Shown: piece by piece, positions 23,081-31,956 of the stretch
Layout of the letters: each line of letters starts with the position of its first letter
How positions within the stretch are numbered: position 1 is the stretch's first letter
Assembly: GCA_001312405.1 (NCBI GenBank)
Contig: BBDR01000017.1
Coordinates: forward strand, 33,943 to 97,942
DNA: 64,000 bases
Direction of reading: 5' to 3'
Origin: Clostridium sp. NkU-1
GTDB lineage: Bacteria; Bacillota_A; Clostridia; Lachnospirales; Lachnospiraceae
Position numbers and translations under genes: made by a program
The notes under the pieces: model-generated
Database searches by the model: none
What the model was told of the DNA's origin: nothing
The model's input: the letters and a program-made list of their open reading frames with translations, nothing else

Positions 23081-24127
23081 TTACTTTTTTACTACATAGG
23101 AGATGATTTCATCCTGGCTTACGCGGTAACGGATGCTCTCTATGAGGGTGATAATCTTTTGAATTTCTTCCTCCTTAAAATAAAGATAGGAATTCAGTGT
23201 GGCAATGGAATACGGATTCTGCCGGCTGGTGGAATTGTATATTTTATCCAGCACTTCATGAGTCAGGTATTCCAAGTCCGGCATGTCTGCGGCTTCCAGG
23301 TCTGATTTCCGTCCATAAAAGGTGGTCTTTAGTACGGAATAGAACTCTTCCAGCGTAGCTGTCTCTGCCATTTTTCCAATCTCCTCCTTATTCAGGTGAT
23401 AATTGATCGGGATGAGAAGGGAATAAATGTCGGCAGGCTGCAGATGATAATACTTTTTGGAACGGTAAATCCACTGGACATTAAGTAAATCCAGCTTGCT
23501 TCCAAAGCAGCGTGTAAGCAGTTCCTTTTCCTTCCTGGTAAGATATTTGCCCATGACCTTCCAAATGGCCTTAAAGTAAAGAAGGTCTAAGTGAACCTCA
23601 TAATCAAACAAGGTAGGCCGTTCCCTGTCATCTAAGTGGGACAGCAGGTCATAATAGGCCGAACCCTCCAGGTTGGCTATGAACTCATGTAAGTCCGTGG
23701 AGGATAACAGCTTTAGCAAATCCAGCCGGGAATGCTTGTCAAAAAAAGTCCTGGAATACAGAAAGATCGATATCCAGCCTGTTCCGCCCCATAGCATTGC
23801 GAAAGCATTTCTTCAGGATATCGATTTCAAAGTGCATAAAATACAGGTCCAGGAACTTACGCTGGGTTAAATTGGCGAACCGGTAGAGTTTGGCAAAATC
23901 CTGATACAGGGAAAGGATCAGCCGCTGTTCAATGGCTCCCCGGTGGAGCTCCACACCCTCCAGGTTTGCAAACAGCCCTTCATATGCTGGAAGACGCCTT
24001 AAATATTCCACTGCATCAGAAACGGTTTCAAGGGCTGCCATTCGCGAAACTGGCTGTCGGTGATCAGATGGCTCTCCATGGCTCTTACCTTGGTTGTAAT
24101 GCCGCTGTAGGATAGTAAGTCTCCCAT
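23081..24127 (-). CDS. ntpC: V-type ATPase subunit C (d-type; frameshifted)
   Basis: Subunit that sits between the rotor ring and the central stalk. It starts M-G-D-L-L-S-Y-S-G-I-T-T-K-V-R-A-M at 24127. The frame shifts near 24045, where one A is missing (R-E-M-A-A-L-E restored), and again near 23745 in an A/T run. The all-helical body ends Y-R-V-S-Q-D-E-I-I-S-Y-V-V-K-K. Position after the G/H subunit and before I matches clostridial V-ATPase operons. Confidence 0.88.
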
Positions 24128-24131
24128 AGGA

Positions 24132-24442
24132 TCACTCCTTTATCATAGTATTGAATAGTTCCTCCACATATTGAGTATGATGGTCTTCATAACGTTGTTC
24201 CATGGCTTCAAGGACCTTTTGGGAATCGCTTCGCTGCTTTTCCAGGCGTTTGTTCATACTGATTTCCATGCCAGCCTGCAGCTTTTCAATCTTTTTACTG
24301 GTCTCTGCTTCCAGCTGCGCATCAAATGCAGCGGTCCGTTCTTCCATATCTTTGGCAAACGCTTTTTGCGTTCATTGGCATCATTCATAATGGAAGCCGC
24401 CGCCGATTCAATCTCGGATATCTTCTCGATCACAGTGTCCAT
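24132..24442 (-). CDS. V-type ATPase subunit G/H-like coiled coil (frameshifted)
   Basis: First gene of the operon; a small, strongly charged coiled-coil protein expected to pair with subunit E in the peripheral stalk. It begins M-D-T-V-I-E-K-I-S-E-I-E-S-A-A and continues in the other frame as M-E-E-R-T-A-A-F-D-A-Q-L-E to E-E-L-F-N-T-M-I-K-E. The break is near 24365, in a short AAAA/TTTT run. A strong AGGAGG lies 6 bases before ATG 24442. Low-complexity composition makes the exact family letter uncertain. Confidence 0.75.
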
Positions 24443-24614
24443 ACCGTGTCCTCCTTTTTGTAATAGTTCATTAAAAATATAATGCTTAATTTATAATGAT
24501 ACTACAATTTTTAAAAAAAATGCCATAGGTTGTTAGAGAAAAAAACACAATATTAATGGAATTTTAGCATAAATATAAGTTACGCAACCGGGGTAACGGT
24601 TATGCATGAACAAT

Positions 24615-24662
24615 AAAAAAGCGAAGCACAGGGGAGTGTTTCCCCTGGATTCTTCGCTTTTA
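24615..24662 (-). terminator. Terminator after the DUF4145-SH3 gene
   Basis: Stem AAAAAGCGAAG with CTTCGCTTTT plus an inner GGGGA/TCCCC pairing. On the minus strand it ends in a run of T. It lies just after the stop of the gene ending at 24672 and insulates the V-ATPase promoter region (24443-24614). Confidence 0.75.
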
Positions 24663-24671
24663 ACGCTTTCT

Positions 24672-25793
24672 TTACTGGGTGGCGGCTGTTGTATTATCTG
24701 CGGCAGAGGTGGATTCCCCTGGGTCGGTTCCTGTCCCACCTTCCGTTATGGTCAGGAATTCGGTGGCAACATAAGCCTCTGTTCCTTCAAACATAATGAC
24801 CGTCCATTTGTCGTCATAGGTCTTGACATATTCCACTACTGTACCGGAAGCAAGGCTTCCAAGCTTGGCGCCGTTGGTAGAAGGCTCGGAGCGGACATTA
24901 AGCTTGCTCTTGGTGGTATAAATCTTAGGGGCTTCTGTCTCTGGTTCCGCAGGCTCTGTTGGTGCTTCGGTGTTTGTTATGGCCTCGGTAGTGACCTCAG
25001 CAGTCGTCGCAACAGTTGTCGGCTCTTTTTTTGAACCTTTTCCTGGAATCAGCTTTACGATGATCAGGACAAGAACAAGAAGAACCAGGAAAATAAGAGC
25101 TGGTTTTAGCAGTTCGTAAGCATCAAAGCCTTTCTTTTTGGTGCGCCGTCTGCTTCTGCTGTGGGAAGAGGGCCTTTGACCGCTTCTGGAAACGTTCCTC
25201 TGGGCCGGCCTCTGTCCGGGCCTTGCCCCAGCCGGTCTTACCCCGGTGCGCCCTGTTCCGCCGGTATGTTCCTGGGTTCTTAAAGGCGCAGTCTTTGCGC
25301 CGCTGTTTCTTAAAGTTCCGGTTCCCTGGAGTTCACTTCTTGGAGCGCCGCTTCGCGGCGGATTATTCCGGGAAGAGGAAGATATGGTCCTGACGTCTGC
25401 AGGCCGTTTGTTGACGGGGGCTCCCCCATGGCTTCCTCTATTATGAGAGTTTGCAAAGGCATTGACTTCCTGAGACAGAAGCTGGAAGGCTTCGTTGGCA
25501 TCATAGGGACTGTCATCTCCCTCGTGGACTGCCTTATTTCCCAACACACGGATCCTGTGATAGTGGTCTTTGGCAGCCGGAGAAATAAAGCGCCCTTCAA
25601 ATAGCTGGTCTATGCTGTCAGCCAGATCGCCTTCTACAATCAGAGCCCTTTCCCCAAGATAATTAACCATATATTCCAAGGTTTGACGGGCTTTGATCAT
25701 GGCCATGTTATACTGCTTCTGGCTCATGAGCTTTTCCGTTTCCCTTTGACCCTGCTGGATTCTTAGCAAGAAACTGTTGTCTGTAGTTCCCAT
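24672..25793 (-). CDS. Membrane protein with DUF4145-like N-terminal and extracellular SH3 domain
   Basis: Intact protein of 373 residues with an unusual layout. The N-terminal 110 residues resemble DUF4145/HEPN-like helical domains (Q-Y-N-M-A-M-I-K-A-R-Q-T-L-E-Y-M; L-G-N-K-A-V-H-E-G). A basic, Arg/Gly/Pro-rich linker of about 110 residues follows. Then come one transmembrane helix (A-L-I-F-L-V-L-L-V-L-V-L-I-I-V), a Thr/Glu-rich stretch, and a bacterial SH3 domain (L-N-V-R-S-E-P-S-T-N-G-A-K) at the C terminus outside the cell. ATG 25793 has AGGAGGA upstream. Function unknown; a cell-wall sensing role is a guess. Confidence 0.8.
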   Translation of the reverse strand: MGTTDNSFLLRIQQGQRETEKLMSQKQYNMAMIKARQTLEYMVNYLGERALIVEGDLADSIDQLFEGRFISPAAKDHYHRIRVLGNKAVHEGDDSPYDANEAFQLLSQEVNAFANSHNRGSHGGAPVNKRPADVRTISSSSRNNPPRSGAPRSELQGTGTLRNSGAKTAPLRTQEHTGGTGRTGVRPAGARPGQRPAQRNVSRSGQRPSSHSRSRRRTKKKGFDAYELLKPALIFLVLLVLVLIIVKLIPGKGSKKEPTTVATTAEVTTEAITNTEAPTEPAEPETEAPKIYTTKSKLNVRSEPSTNGAKLGSLASGTVVEYVKTYDDKWTVIMFEGTEAYVATEFLTITEGGTGTDPGESTSAADNTTAATQ

Positions 25794-26120
25794 ATATTTC
25801 CTCCTTTGCAAAAACGGTTGTATTCCAATATACAGATATTATACTAGATTATTACAAATTGTGCACCTGTTATTTTGTCGTTTTTTTGATTTGTAAGAGA
25901 AAAGTAAAAAGTAAACAGGGAATCCATATAAATAAAGAAATCTCTGTATTTAAAAGCTGTCTGAAATACTGTTTTGATACAAAATCCTGCAATTTGCTTT
26001 CAGTCTTACTTTGCTTATTGGTATAACTGAATATTGATAGTTAGTAAATTTAGTAGTATTCTAATTTATTAAATTTTTTTATATTATTTATCGCATAGAA
26101 CCAGGCAGGAGATTTAATCC
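25794..26120. other. AT-rich intergenic region
   Basis: No gene of convincing length or RNA gene is seen. It must contain the promoter for the minus-strand gene starting at 25793 and for the DUF2441-like gene at 26121 (AGGAGA at 26106-26111), but no box set stands out. Confidence 0.5.
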
Positions 26121-26582
26121 ATGGATACCAGTAAGTACGTTTATCATATTATAACCAATTAAAAAAATGGCGTCAGGTCAAAAAAATTGTTTTTGATAAT
26201 TCACATCATAATTCTGTATATATCCATTTTGCTGCTAAGGGATGGTATAACTTAAAAGGAAAAACCTGTTTAGACATCTTAAAAAAAACATGAGGATTCC
26301 AAACGTTTACACTTAAATAAGGATGACACTGCATTACTTTATACTTACATAGATCAAACAATGCGGGCAGTCCGGGAAATCATATTAGAATAGGTTAGAA
26401 TTCAAAGGTTTTCCCAATATCCATCAAATTTATCATGCTTATATGCTGCGGAAACATACGAAGATGTCATGAAGTGGAAGGATATATTTAATGGATATAA
26501 CCGCAAAGTCCTTCAAGCTGTTAAAATGAGGGGTGATGGTAATATTGAAGTTGTAGAAATTTCAGAAGATTATAATCATTGA
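26121..26582 (+). pseudogene. DUF2441-like protein, multiply frameshifted
   Basis: Joining three frames gives one continuous protein of about 150 residues: M-D-T-S-K-Y-V-Y-H-I-I-T-N, then I-V-F-D-N-S-H-H-N-S-V-Y-I-H-F, then L-H-L-N-K-D-D-T-A-L-L-Y-T-Y and finally [16 protein letters not shown]. The order and the P-S-x-L-S-C-L-Y motif resemble the uncharacterised DUF2441 family. Breaks fall in A runs near 26163, 26187 and 26285 and near 26395. These may be sequencing errors or true decay; the surrounding accessory stretch makes both possible. Confidence 0.55.
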
Positions 26583-26675
26583 TGTTATATAGGAAGCATT
26601 AGGAGGTTGAGAAACAAATAAATTAAATATGTATAGAGAACTACAGGCTGTCAGTAATTAAGCCGGGAGTTATAC

Positions 26676-26843
26676 ATGTTTTTTGAAAAAGATCCTTATA
26701 AAAGGGAGGGCCGGCAAGATCGGAGAATCCTGCCGGCTGAGTATGAAAAAAAAGTTCTTATTAAAAGGATATTACCTGTTACAAGTATAAATATACCGGA
26801 AGGTTATGTAGAAAAAAATGTGGAAGATGTGAACAGTTTGTGA
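26676..26843 (+). CDS. Small ORF of 55 residues in repeat copy 1
   Basis: Begins ATG at 26676 with GGGAG about 8 bases upstream and runs without a stop to TGA 26841. The product is basic and hydrophilic (E-K-D-P-Y-K-R-E-G-R-Q-D then V-L-I-K-R-I-L-P-V-T-S-I-N-I). The same coding segment recurs about 880 bp downstream in a broken form. I do not recognise the family; it could be a C-terminal remnant of a larger gene. Confidence 0.4.
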   Translation: MFFEKDPYKREGRQDRRILPAEYEKKVLIKRILPVTSINIPEGYVEKNVEDVNSL

Positions 26844-26846
26844 AAG
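26691..26846 (+). repeat. Diverged 155-bp direct repeat, copy 1
   Basis: Shares long identical blocks with 27574-27728, for example GGATATTACCTGT, ACAAGTAT and GTGGAAGATGTGAACAG. Both copies contain a GCCGGC...GCCGGC hairpin about 15-20 bases in. Copy 1 keeps an open frame. Confidence 0.8.
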
Positions 26847-27023
26847 AAAAGCAGTATATTGATCATTGAATAGTGATAGTTTACAGGCAATATGTATGAT
26901 AAATCAGGAATATAGTATGCTGAATAATCGGATAAAAATTTACGCTGCGCCATGAATATGACATACTGCTGTCATATTCAATATGATATATTTGTTTCAA
27001 ATAAAAAGCAGGAGGCAAATATA

Positions 27024-27449
27024 ATGAATGAAGAAATGATTGTCAGAGCCGGAGAAATTGTTGCGGCAAAGACCGGTGGAGGAAACGAGGGGTTTTGCGT
27101 ATTGGCATTGATTGACAAAGACGGTTATCCAACCGCCTCTACAATATCCGCATCAAAGGCAGACGGTATCAACTGGATTACATTCTGTACTGGGCTTGAA
27201 AGCAATAAAGCCGATCGCATTAAAAAGTGTAATCTCGCCAGTGTTTGTTTTAATGCAATAGATCACAATATCACACTAGTGGGTACAATAGAGATATTAA
27301 CTGACCCGGATGTAAAGAAAGAAATGTGGTACAAGGGTCTTGAAGATAATCTCGATGGACCGGAAGATCCAAACTACTGCGTTTTGCGCTTTAAGACAGA
27401 GCGTTATAATCTGCTAATTGATTGGAAGGAAGCAAAGGGGACTTTTTAA
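27024..27449 (+). CDS. Pyridoxamine 5'-phosphate oxidase-like FMN-binding protein
   Basis: Intact 141-residue protein of the split beta-barrel (PPOx/general stress protein 26) group. Markers are F-C-V-L-A-L-I-D-K-D-G-Y-P-T-A-S-T-I-S, then I-T-F-C-T-G-L-E-S-N-K-A-D-R-I and V-C-F-N-A-I-D-H-N-I-T-L-V-G-T. Such proteins bind FMN or related cofactors; the substrate is unknown. ATG 27024 has AGGAGG 8 bases upstream. It sits between the two repeat copies. Confidence 0.85.
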   Translation: MNEEMIVRAGEIVAAKTGGGNEGFCVLALIDKDGYPTASTISASKADGINWITFCTGLESNKADRIKKCNLASVCFNAIDHNITLVGTIEILTDPDVKKEMWYKGLEDNLDGPEDPNYCVLRFKTERYNLLIDWKEAKGTF

Positions 27450-27573
27450 AGAGATAGCTTTGGCTGTCCTTTTCTTGTCATGGAAACCGGTTAATGCCGT
27501 TTCAGATTAATGCACGCTGAAATAGAGACTGCGGGGAGTAACTAATAACTGAGATAGCAGAGAAAAGAAAGGG

Positions 27574-27728
27574 GATACCTCTATAAAGGAGAGGAGCCGG
27601 CAAGATTGGAGGAATCCAGCCGGCTATATGAAAAAAAGTTTATCTAAAAGGATATTACCTGTAACAAGTATTAATATAATGATTGGTTGTGTAGAAAAGT
27701 TGTGGAAGATGTGAACAGTTTGTGAAAG
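27574..27728 (+). repeat. Diverged 155-bp direct repeat, copy 2
   Basis: Second copy of the element at 26691-26846. The hairpin is kept, but the reading frame found in copy 1 stops early and lacks a good start, so copy 2 is non-coding or decayed. Confidence 0.8.
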
Positions 27729-27786
27729 AGGCTGTGTCTTTTTTGCTTAGGGACAATCCTGGATTTTCAATCATATCTGTATACTA

Positions 27787-27825
27787 GTGAAGCATGTGGA
27801 TATGCTGTATACCCGCATGCTTCAC
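27787..27825. promoter_or_regulatory. Inverted repeat upstream of endolysin-like gene
   Basis: GTGAAGCATG pairs with CATGCTTCAC (13 bp counting the inner wobble and GC pairs) around a 13-base loop. No T run follows, so it is more likely an operator or mRNA structure than a terminator. It ends 61 bp before the next start codon. Confidence 0.5.
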
Positions 27826-27886
27826 AATCTCAGGGCTGAAGGCTGCTTTTCTTTCATGCCCTGCAGAAAAAAAGAAAGGTGAGAAT

Positions 27887-28727
27887 ATGACATCTCAGGA
27901 AAAAAAGACAGGCGGTATGTGATAAATATGCAACTATTATAGGCCGCAACATTTATAGTCTGGATCTGCGGGATTACTGTTTTAAAAAAATATATTAACA
28001 ACAAATATTACAGCGACTGCAGCAGTTCTATTTGTTATTCCTATAAAGAAGCCGGCTATGGTTTTGGCATCCTGACTACGGCTGGAATTTACCAGTCCAG
28101 TGCTCTTACTGTGGTAGATGTGAATATAACAAATGGCATTCCGGATATCTCCAGGCTGCGAAAGGGGGACATGCTGGAATTCGCTGGCACGGATGCCGAG
28201 AGGCCGCTGAAAATCGGCCACGTTGAAATGTACTATGGAAATAATATTTTATGCGGTCATGGCAGCGGCACCCCGTCCTTTAAGGATCTTAAGGGCTATT
28301 GCACCAGCCGGTACAATTCCTGGGCTCCCGGGGGCTGGCGTGAAGGTCTTGTATGCGTCCGAAGATACATTCAGGACGATGGTGAGACAGAGACGGAAGC
28401 TGTCAGGTTATCAGGCTGGAAGAGGGAAGCTGAGGGATGGCACTTTTACCTTGGAAATTCGGGAGAGTGGTAAGGAATTCCTGGTATCAGGATAGCGATG
28501 GGAAGTGGTACTGGTTCAATGCAGACGGTGTCATGGTTTCAAATATCTGGTACCAGTACAGAGGTGACTGGTACTATCTGAAAGCAGACGGAGCCATGGT
28601 CAAGGGCCGGCAGGATATTGACGGCAAATGGTATTATCTGAATCGGGGCGGCAGGATAGCAACAGAACCGGTGAAGCTGACCCCGGATGAAAACGGGGCG
28701 CTGCAGTATCCGGGTATGGCAGTGTAA
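27887..28727 (+). CDS. NlpC/P60-like endolysin with choline-binding-type repeats (frameshifted)
   Basis: Cell-wall hydrolase of phage-lysin type. The catalytic domain has the nucleophile Cys in Y-Y-S-D-C-S-S-S-I-C-Y-S-Y and the His in K-I-G-H-V-E-M-Y-Y-G. The C terminus carries cell-wall-binding repeats (W-Y-Q-D-S-D-G-K-W-Y-W-F-N-A-D-G and two more) and ends L-T-P-D-E-N-G-A-L-Q-Y. Frame breaks occur in A runs near 27903 and 27983 and near 28470. Start ATG 27887 follows AAAGGTGAG. No signal peptide is seen, as is usual for phage endolysins that use a holin. A related tail is found at 62550-62612. Confidence 0.75.
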
Positions 28728-28785
28728 GAAAAGAAGGCGGGCGCCAGTATTTGTGTACTGACCCGCCTTCTTTTCTTACACTGCC
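28718..28785. terminator. 24-bp perfect inverted repeat over the endolysin stop codon
   Basis: Left arm 28718-28741 and right arm 28762-28785 are exact reverse complements around a 20-base loop. The left arm includes the last codons and TAA of the endolysin gene. Only a short interrupted T stretch (CTTCTTTTCTT) lies within the right arm, so it may act as a bidirectional terminator but its length and perfection are unusual. Confidence 0.65.
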
Positions 28786-28964
28786 ATAATACTGAGAATT
28801 TATGTAAACAATATGGATTATCATATGATCTTTATTGGAAATAATTAAAAAAGTCCAGGAAGGAAAATAAACGGCAAACTTGCGTTCCCGGCACCATGTA
28901 TGATACAATCGTTCAGGTGATGCATGTTTTCATTAAGATGAATTTATTTGGAGGAATTTTAAGT

Positions 28965-29604
28965 ATGAGGTTACGTCATATACCAGGCTCGGAAGAAGAA
29001 ATCGCGGGCAGTCCATATGTTGTCCAGACTCCTTTTGAGAAAAAAGGCTGCTGGAAGGAAGTGTTTGGCAATGAAAATCCCATAGAGATAGAAGTTGGCA
29101 TGGGAAAAGGCCGTTTTATCATGGAACTGGCTGCTATTCATCCGGAAATAAATTATGTTGGTATTGAGAGGTATCCCAGCGTTCTTTTGAGAGGCCTGCA
29201 GAAAAGGGCCCAGATGGAACTTGATAATATATTTTTTTATGTGCGTGGATGCAAAAAACCTGGCAGATATATTTGCACCGGGGGAGGTTCAGAAGGTTTA
29301 CTTAAACTTTTCTGATCCATGGCCAAAGGACCGCCATGCAAAGCGCAGGCTCACGTCAGAGGATTTTATGGCGGTTTATGACCAGATTTTAAAGTCTGAC
29401 GGAACTGTGGAGTTTAAAACCGACAACAGGGGCCTGTTTGACTATTCCCTGGAAGCCATTCCCAAAGCCGGATGGCAGATTAAGGAATTCACCTATGACC
29501 TTCACCACAGTGAGATGGGAGAGGGAAATGTGATGACAGAGTATGAAGAGAAATTTTCCTCTAAGGGGAATCCGATTTATAAATTGATTGCAGGAAGAAA
29601 ATGA
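28965..29604 (+). CDS. trmB: tRNA (guanine-N7-)-methyltransferase (frameshifted)
   Basis: Methylates G46 of tRNA using S-adenosylmethionine. Visible blocks: I-E-I-E-V-G-M-G-K-G-R-F (SAM motif I), Y-V-G-I-E-R-Y, then N-F-S-D-P-W-P-K-D-R-H-A-K-R-R-L, the TrmB fingerprint, and E-F-K-T-D-N-R-G-L-F-D-Y-S. A 7-T run near 29235 breaks the frame; removing one T gives I-F-F-M-C-V-D-A-K-N-L. ATG 28965 has GGAGG at about -12. It lies upstream of a tRNA gene, but a terminator separates them. Confidence 0.93.
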
Positions 29605-29617
29605 TATTTTTTTAAAT

Positions 29618-29653
29618 CCGGCATTCGGTTTCAATAACCGTGATGCCGGTTTT
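29618..29653 (+). terminator. Terminator of trmB
   Basis: Nested hairpin: CCGGCAT with ATGCCGG outside and CGGTT with AACCG inside, followed by TTTT. Confidence 0.75.
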
Positions 29654-29692
29654 GCATATAATAAAGCAAAAGCAGATGCAGGAGCGGCAGTT

Positions 29693-29833
29693 ATGGGAAT
29701 GAAAGACAAGGTCACAAGCAAGCTTCTTCAGGCTACCAGCGATAAGACCGAATTAAATAAGAAAATGCTGGCTTGGAACAAATCTTTTGTAGAAGTGAAC
29801 AAAACACTAGGTGAAAATGTACAAAAAAAATAA
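29693..29833 (+). CDS. Small hypothetical protein, 46 residues
   Basis: Charged, Lys-rich helical peptide (M-G-M-K-D-K-V-T-S-K-L-L-Q-A-T). ATG 29693 has GGAG about 8 bases upstream. An upstream in-frame extension reaches into the trmB terminator and is less likely. Family not recognised; coding status is moderate. Confidence 0.45.
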   Translation: MGMKDKVTSKLLQATSDKTELNKKMLAWNKSFVEVNKTLGENVQKK

Positions 29834-29883
29834 GAAAAATAAATAAATTCGAAAAAGTTGTAAATTATTTGTAAAAAAAGGTG

Positions 29884-29912
29884 TTGACTTTTGTTGGATA
29901 CGGTTATATAAT
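29884..29912 (+). promoter_or_regulatory. Consensus promoter for tRNA-Lys
   Basis: TTGACT at 29884-29889, a 17-base spacer, and a perfect TATAAT at 29907-29912. It lies 50 bp before the tRNA. Confidence 0.85.
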
Positions 29913-29962
29913 TACACACGTGCTCGAGACGAGAGCACAGTGAAAGAAAAAACAAAAGACAT

Positions 29963-30035
29963 GCGCCTTTAGCTCAGTTGGTAGAGCAGTAGACTCTTAA
30001 TCTATTTGTCCAGGGTTCGAGTCCCTGAAGGCGCA
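29963..30035 (+). tRNA. tRNA-Lys(CTT)
   Basis: A 73-nt cloverleaf. The acceptor arm GCGCCTT pairs with AAGGCGC, discriminator A. The D loop has AGCTCAGTTGGTAGAGC, the anticodon loop is CTCTTAA with anticodon CTT, and the T arm contains GGTTCGAGTCC. CCA is not encoded. Confidence 0.95.
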
Positions 30036-30145
30036 CTCAAAAGTTCCGGTTTTGCAGACAGAGAGCTGCGGGGTTGGGGCTTTTACTTTGTCTGGATTTA
30101 TGGGGATTTAAAAGGTTTTATTTCGTTTGAACAGAATAGACGGGG

Positions 30146-30177
30146 AAGCGGATGCCTGGAGGGTGTTCGCTTTTTTA
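30146..30177 (+). terminator. Terminator downstream of tRNA-Lys
   Basis: Stem AAGCGGATGCC against GGGTGTTCGCTT (several G-T pairs) followed by a run of T. Confidence 0.55.
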
Positions 30178-30244
30178 TTTAGGTCATCCCACGAAGATCC
30201 AAAAGCAGACGGTCTGAGCCCTGTCAAAGCGTGTTGAAAAATTC

Positions 30245-30286
30245 TTGTGCCCGGTGGGCTGCTGTAAGGCGGCCTGCCGGGCACAA
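30245..30286 (-). terminator. Terminator of the amidohydrolase-FGGY kinase operon
   Basis: A 10-bp stem TTGTGCCCGG with CCGGGCACAA; on the minus strand it is followed by GAATTTTTC. It ends the minus-strand unit whose last gene stops at 30317. Confidence 0.7.
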
Positions 30287-30316
30287 TGAACTTTCAAACG
30301 TACTTTTTCGTTGCTG

Positions 30317-31856
30317 TTACTGCTGCGCCAGCGCATGCATGAGTTCGGCTGCAGCAGGATAAAGCCTGTCATAAATATCCTGGTATATCTTGTAGGCTTC
30401 GTGATTTTTTGCGTCTGGACGGTAGGTTTTGCCGGTCTTGATAAACTTGGTCAGGGCGGCAAAATCCTCAAATCCGGGATACTTTACGGCGGTAGCTGCC
30501 ATCATGGCATCCCCAAAGCTGGCGCCGATGGTCACAAGCGGTGTATTGATCTCCTTGCCGGTCACATCCGCCACAATCTGCATCCACAATGGATTCTGCA
30601 CTCCGCCTCCTACGGCGAATATCTGGTCGATTATTACGTTGTCATGGGCTTCCATAAGGCTCAGCTGCTGGTTGACGGAGAATGCCACGGATTCCAGGGC
30701 ACTGCGGTACATATGGGCTCTGGTGTGGGCCAGGGTCAGTCCAAGCAGGCAGCCGCTGGCCAGGGGATCGTTGATGGGAGTCCGCTCGCCGGCGAAATAG
30801 GGCAGTGTGATCAGCCCGCCGCTTCCTGGTGCAATTTGATCAACACCCTCCAGCATGGCCTGATAGGCATCCGGACCGCCAGCCCGCTCGAGTGCCAGGG
30901 CATCCGGGAACAAGGTGTCACGGTACCATTTGGTCAGAGAACCGGCTGCGTTGGTCCCTGCGGAAATGTCGCATAGACCCGGAACGATAAATTCTTCCCG
31001 CCACAGGCGGTCATCGTCCACCAGCTCCTTTGTTCCCAGAATCATATAGATGGAAGAACCGAACTGAATCATCATCTTGCCAGGAGCTACCACGCCGATG
31101 CTGATGGCCTCTGCGCCGGAATCATCGGTTCCTGTGATGACCGGAGTGCCCTCTTTCAAGCCGGTTTCTGCTGCTGCCCGGGCGGTCACTCTGCCTGCGA
31201 TCTCGTTGGCCTCTTTAATCTCTGCAAGCTGGCCGGGGCGGCAGATGGGAGCGCACAGTCCGGGATTTGGCATCCCGTCCCGGTCGTACAGGGGATTGAA
31301 GCTGGACAGCCCCAGGAACCGGTCCACCACATAATTCCCTGTCAGCCTGGCGGTGATAAAGGTGGAAGCTGTAATGAATTTGTATGTTTTTTCATAGACC
31401 AGGGGCTCATTGTTCTTGATCCAGAGAATCTTGGGCATCACATCCGAGGAACAGAGCGGTCGTCCGTACCATTTCTTGATCTGTTCCTCACCGTAAAGCT
31501 CTGTAAGCTGTGCCATCTCCCTTGTGGCTCTGGAGTCGATGCCATAGAGGATGGCTTTTCGCAGGGGGCGGCACTGCTCGTCCACAGGCAGGCAGTCCGC
31601 GCCCAGTGCGCTGGCTCCCACAGCCAGAATGTCTGCAGGGTCCACCCGGCTTTCTGCGATCAGCTGCCGGCTGATGGTACAAAAATCCCCCCACCAATCC
31701 TCATCCGCATCGTGCTCATAATGGCCGGGCCTGGGATTGGTCATGGCGTGTTCGGTAGTTCCGGTGGCGATGATGTTGCAGTCTTGGTCAATCAGTACGC
31801 CTTTGCTGGAGTTGGTTCCCGTGTCAATACCCATAAAATATTTTTTTGCCGATCAT
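30317..31856 (-). CDS. FGGY-family carbohydrate kinase
   Basis: Phosphorylates a sugar or polyol using ATP; the substrate cannot be read from sequence. Phosphate-binding motif near the N terminus: M-G-I-D-T-G-T-N-S-S-K-G. Catalytic region: G-T-D-D-S-G-A-E-A (Asp). FGGY C-terminal signature: I-F-A-V-G-G-G-V-Q-N-P-L-W-M-Q. Start placed at ATG 31856 (M-I-G-K-K-Y-F-M-G-I-D) after removing one A from a 7-A run near 31840; GGAGG lies upstream. It follows the amidohydrolase gene by about 100 bp and is probably co-transcribed from the promoter at 33574-33602. The sequence is closest to xylulokinase-type members in layout. Confidence 0.88.
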
Positions 31857-31956
31857 GTTTACCTCCATAAAAAAATGTTATTCAACTGTGTCCGCGGGTC
31901 TGCGGGACAGCCTGGGTTTGGAGCCGATTATGTAACGTGTCAATTCATCTATTTCC

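Noticed and set aside
24443..24614. Promoter for the V-ATPase operon
   Set aside because: Only a weak TTGTAG-17-CATTAT pair is visible on the minus strand; not strong enough to list.
30317..31856. Long plus-strand open frames opposite the FGGY kinase
   Set aside because: They are antisense shadows of a well-supported kinase gene with conserved FGGY motifs.
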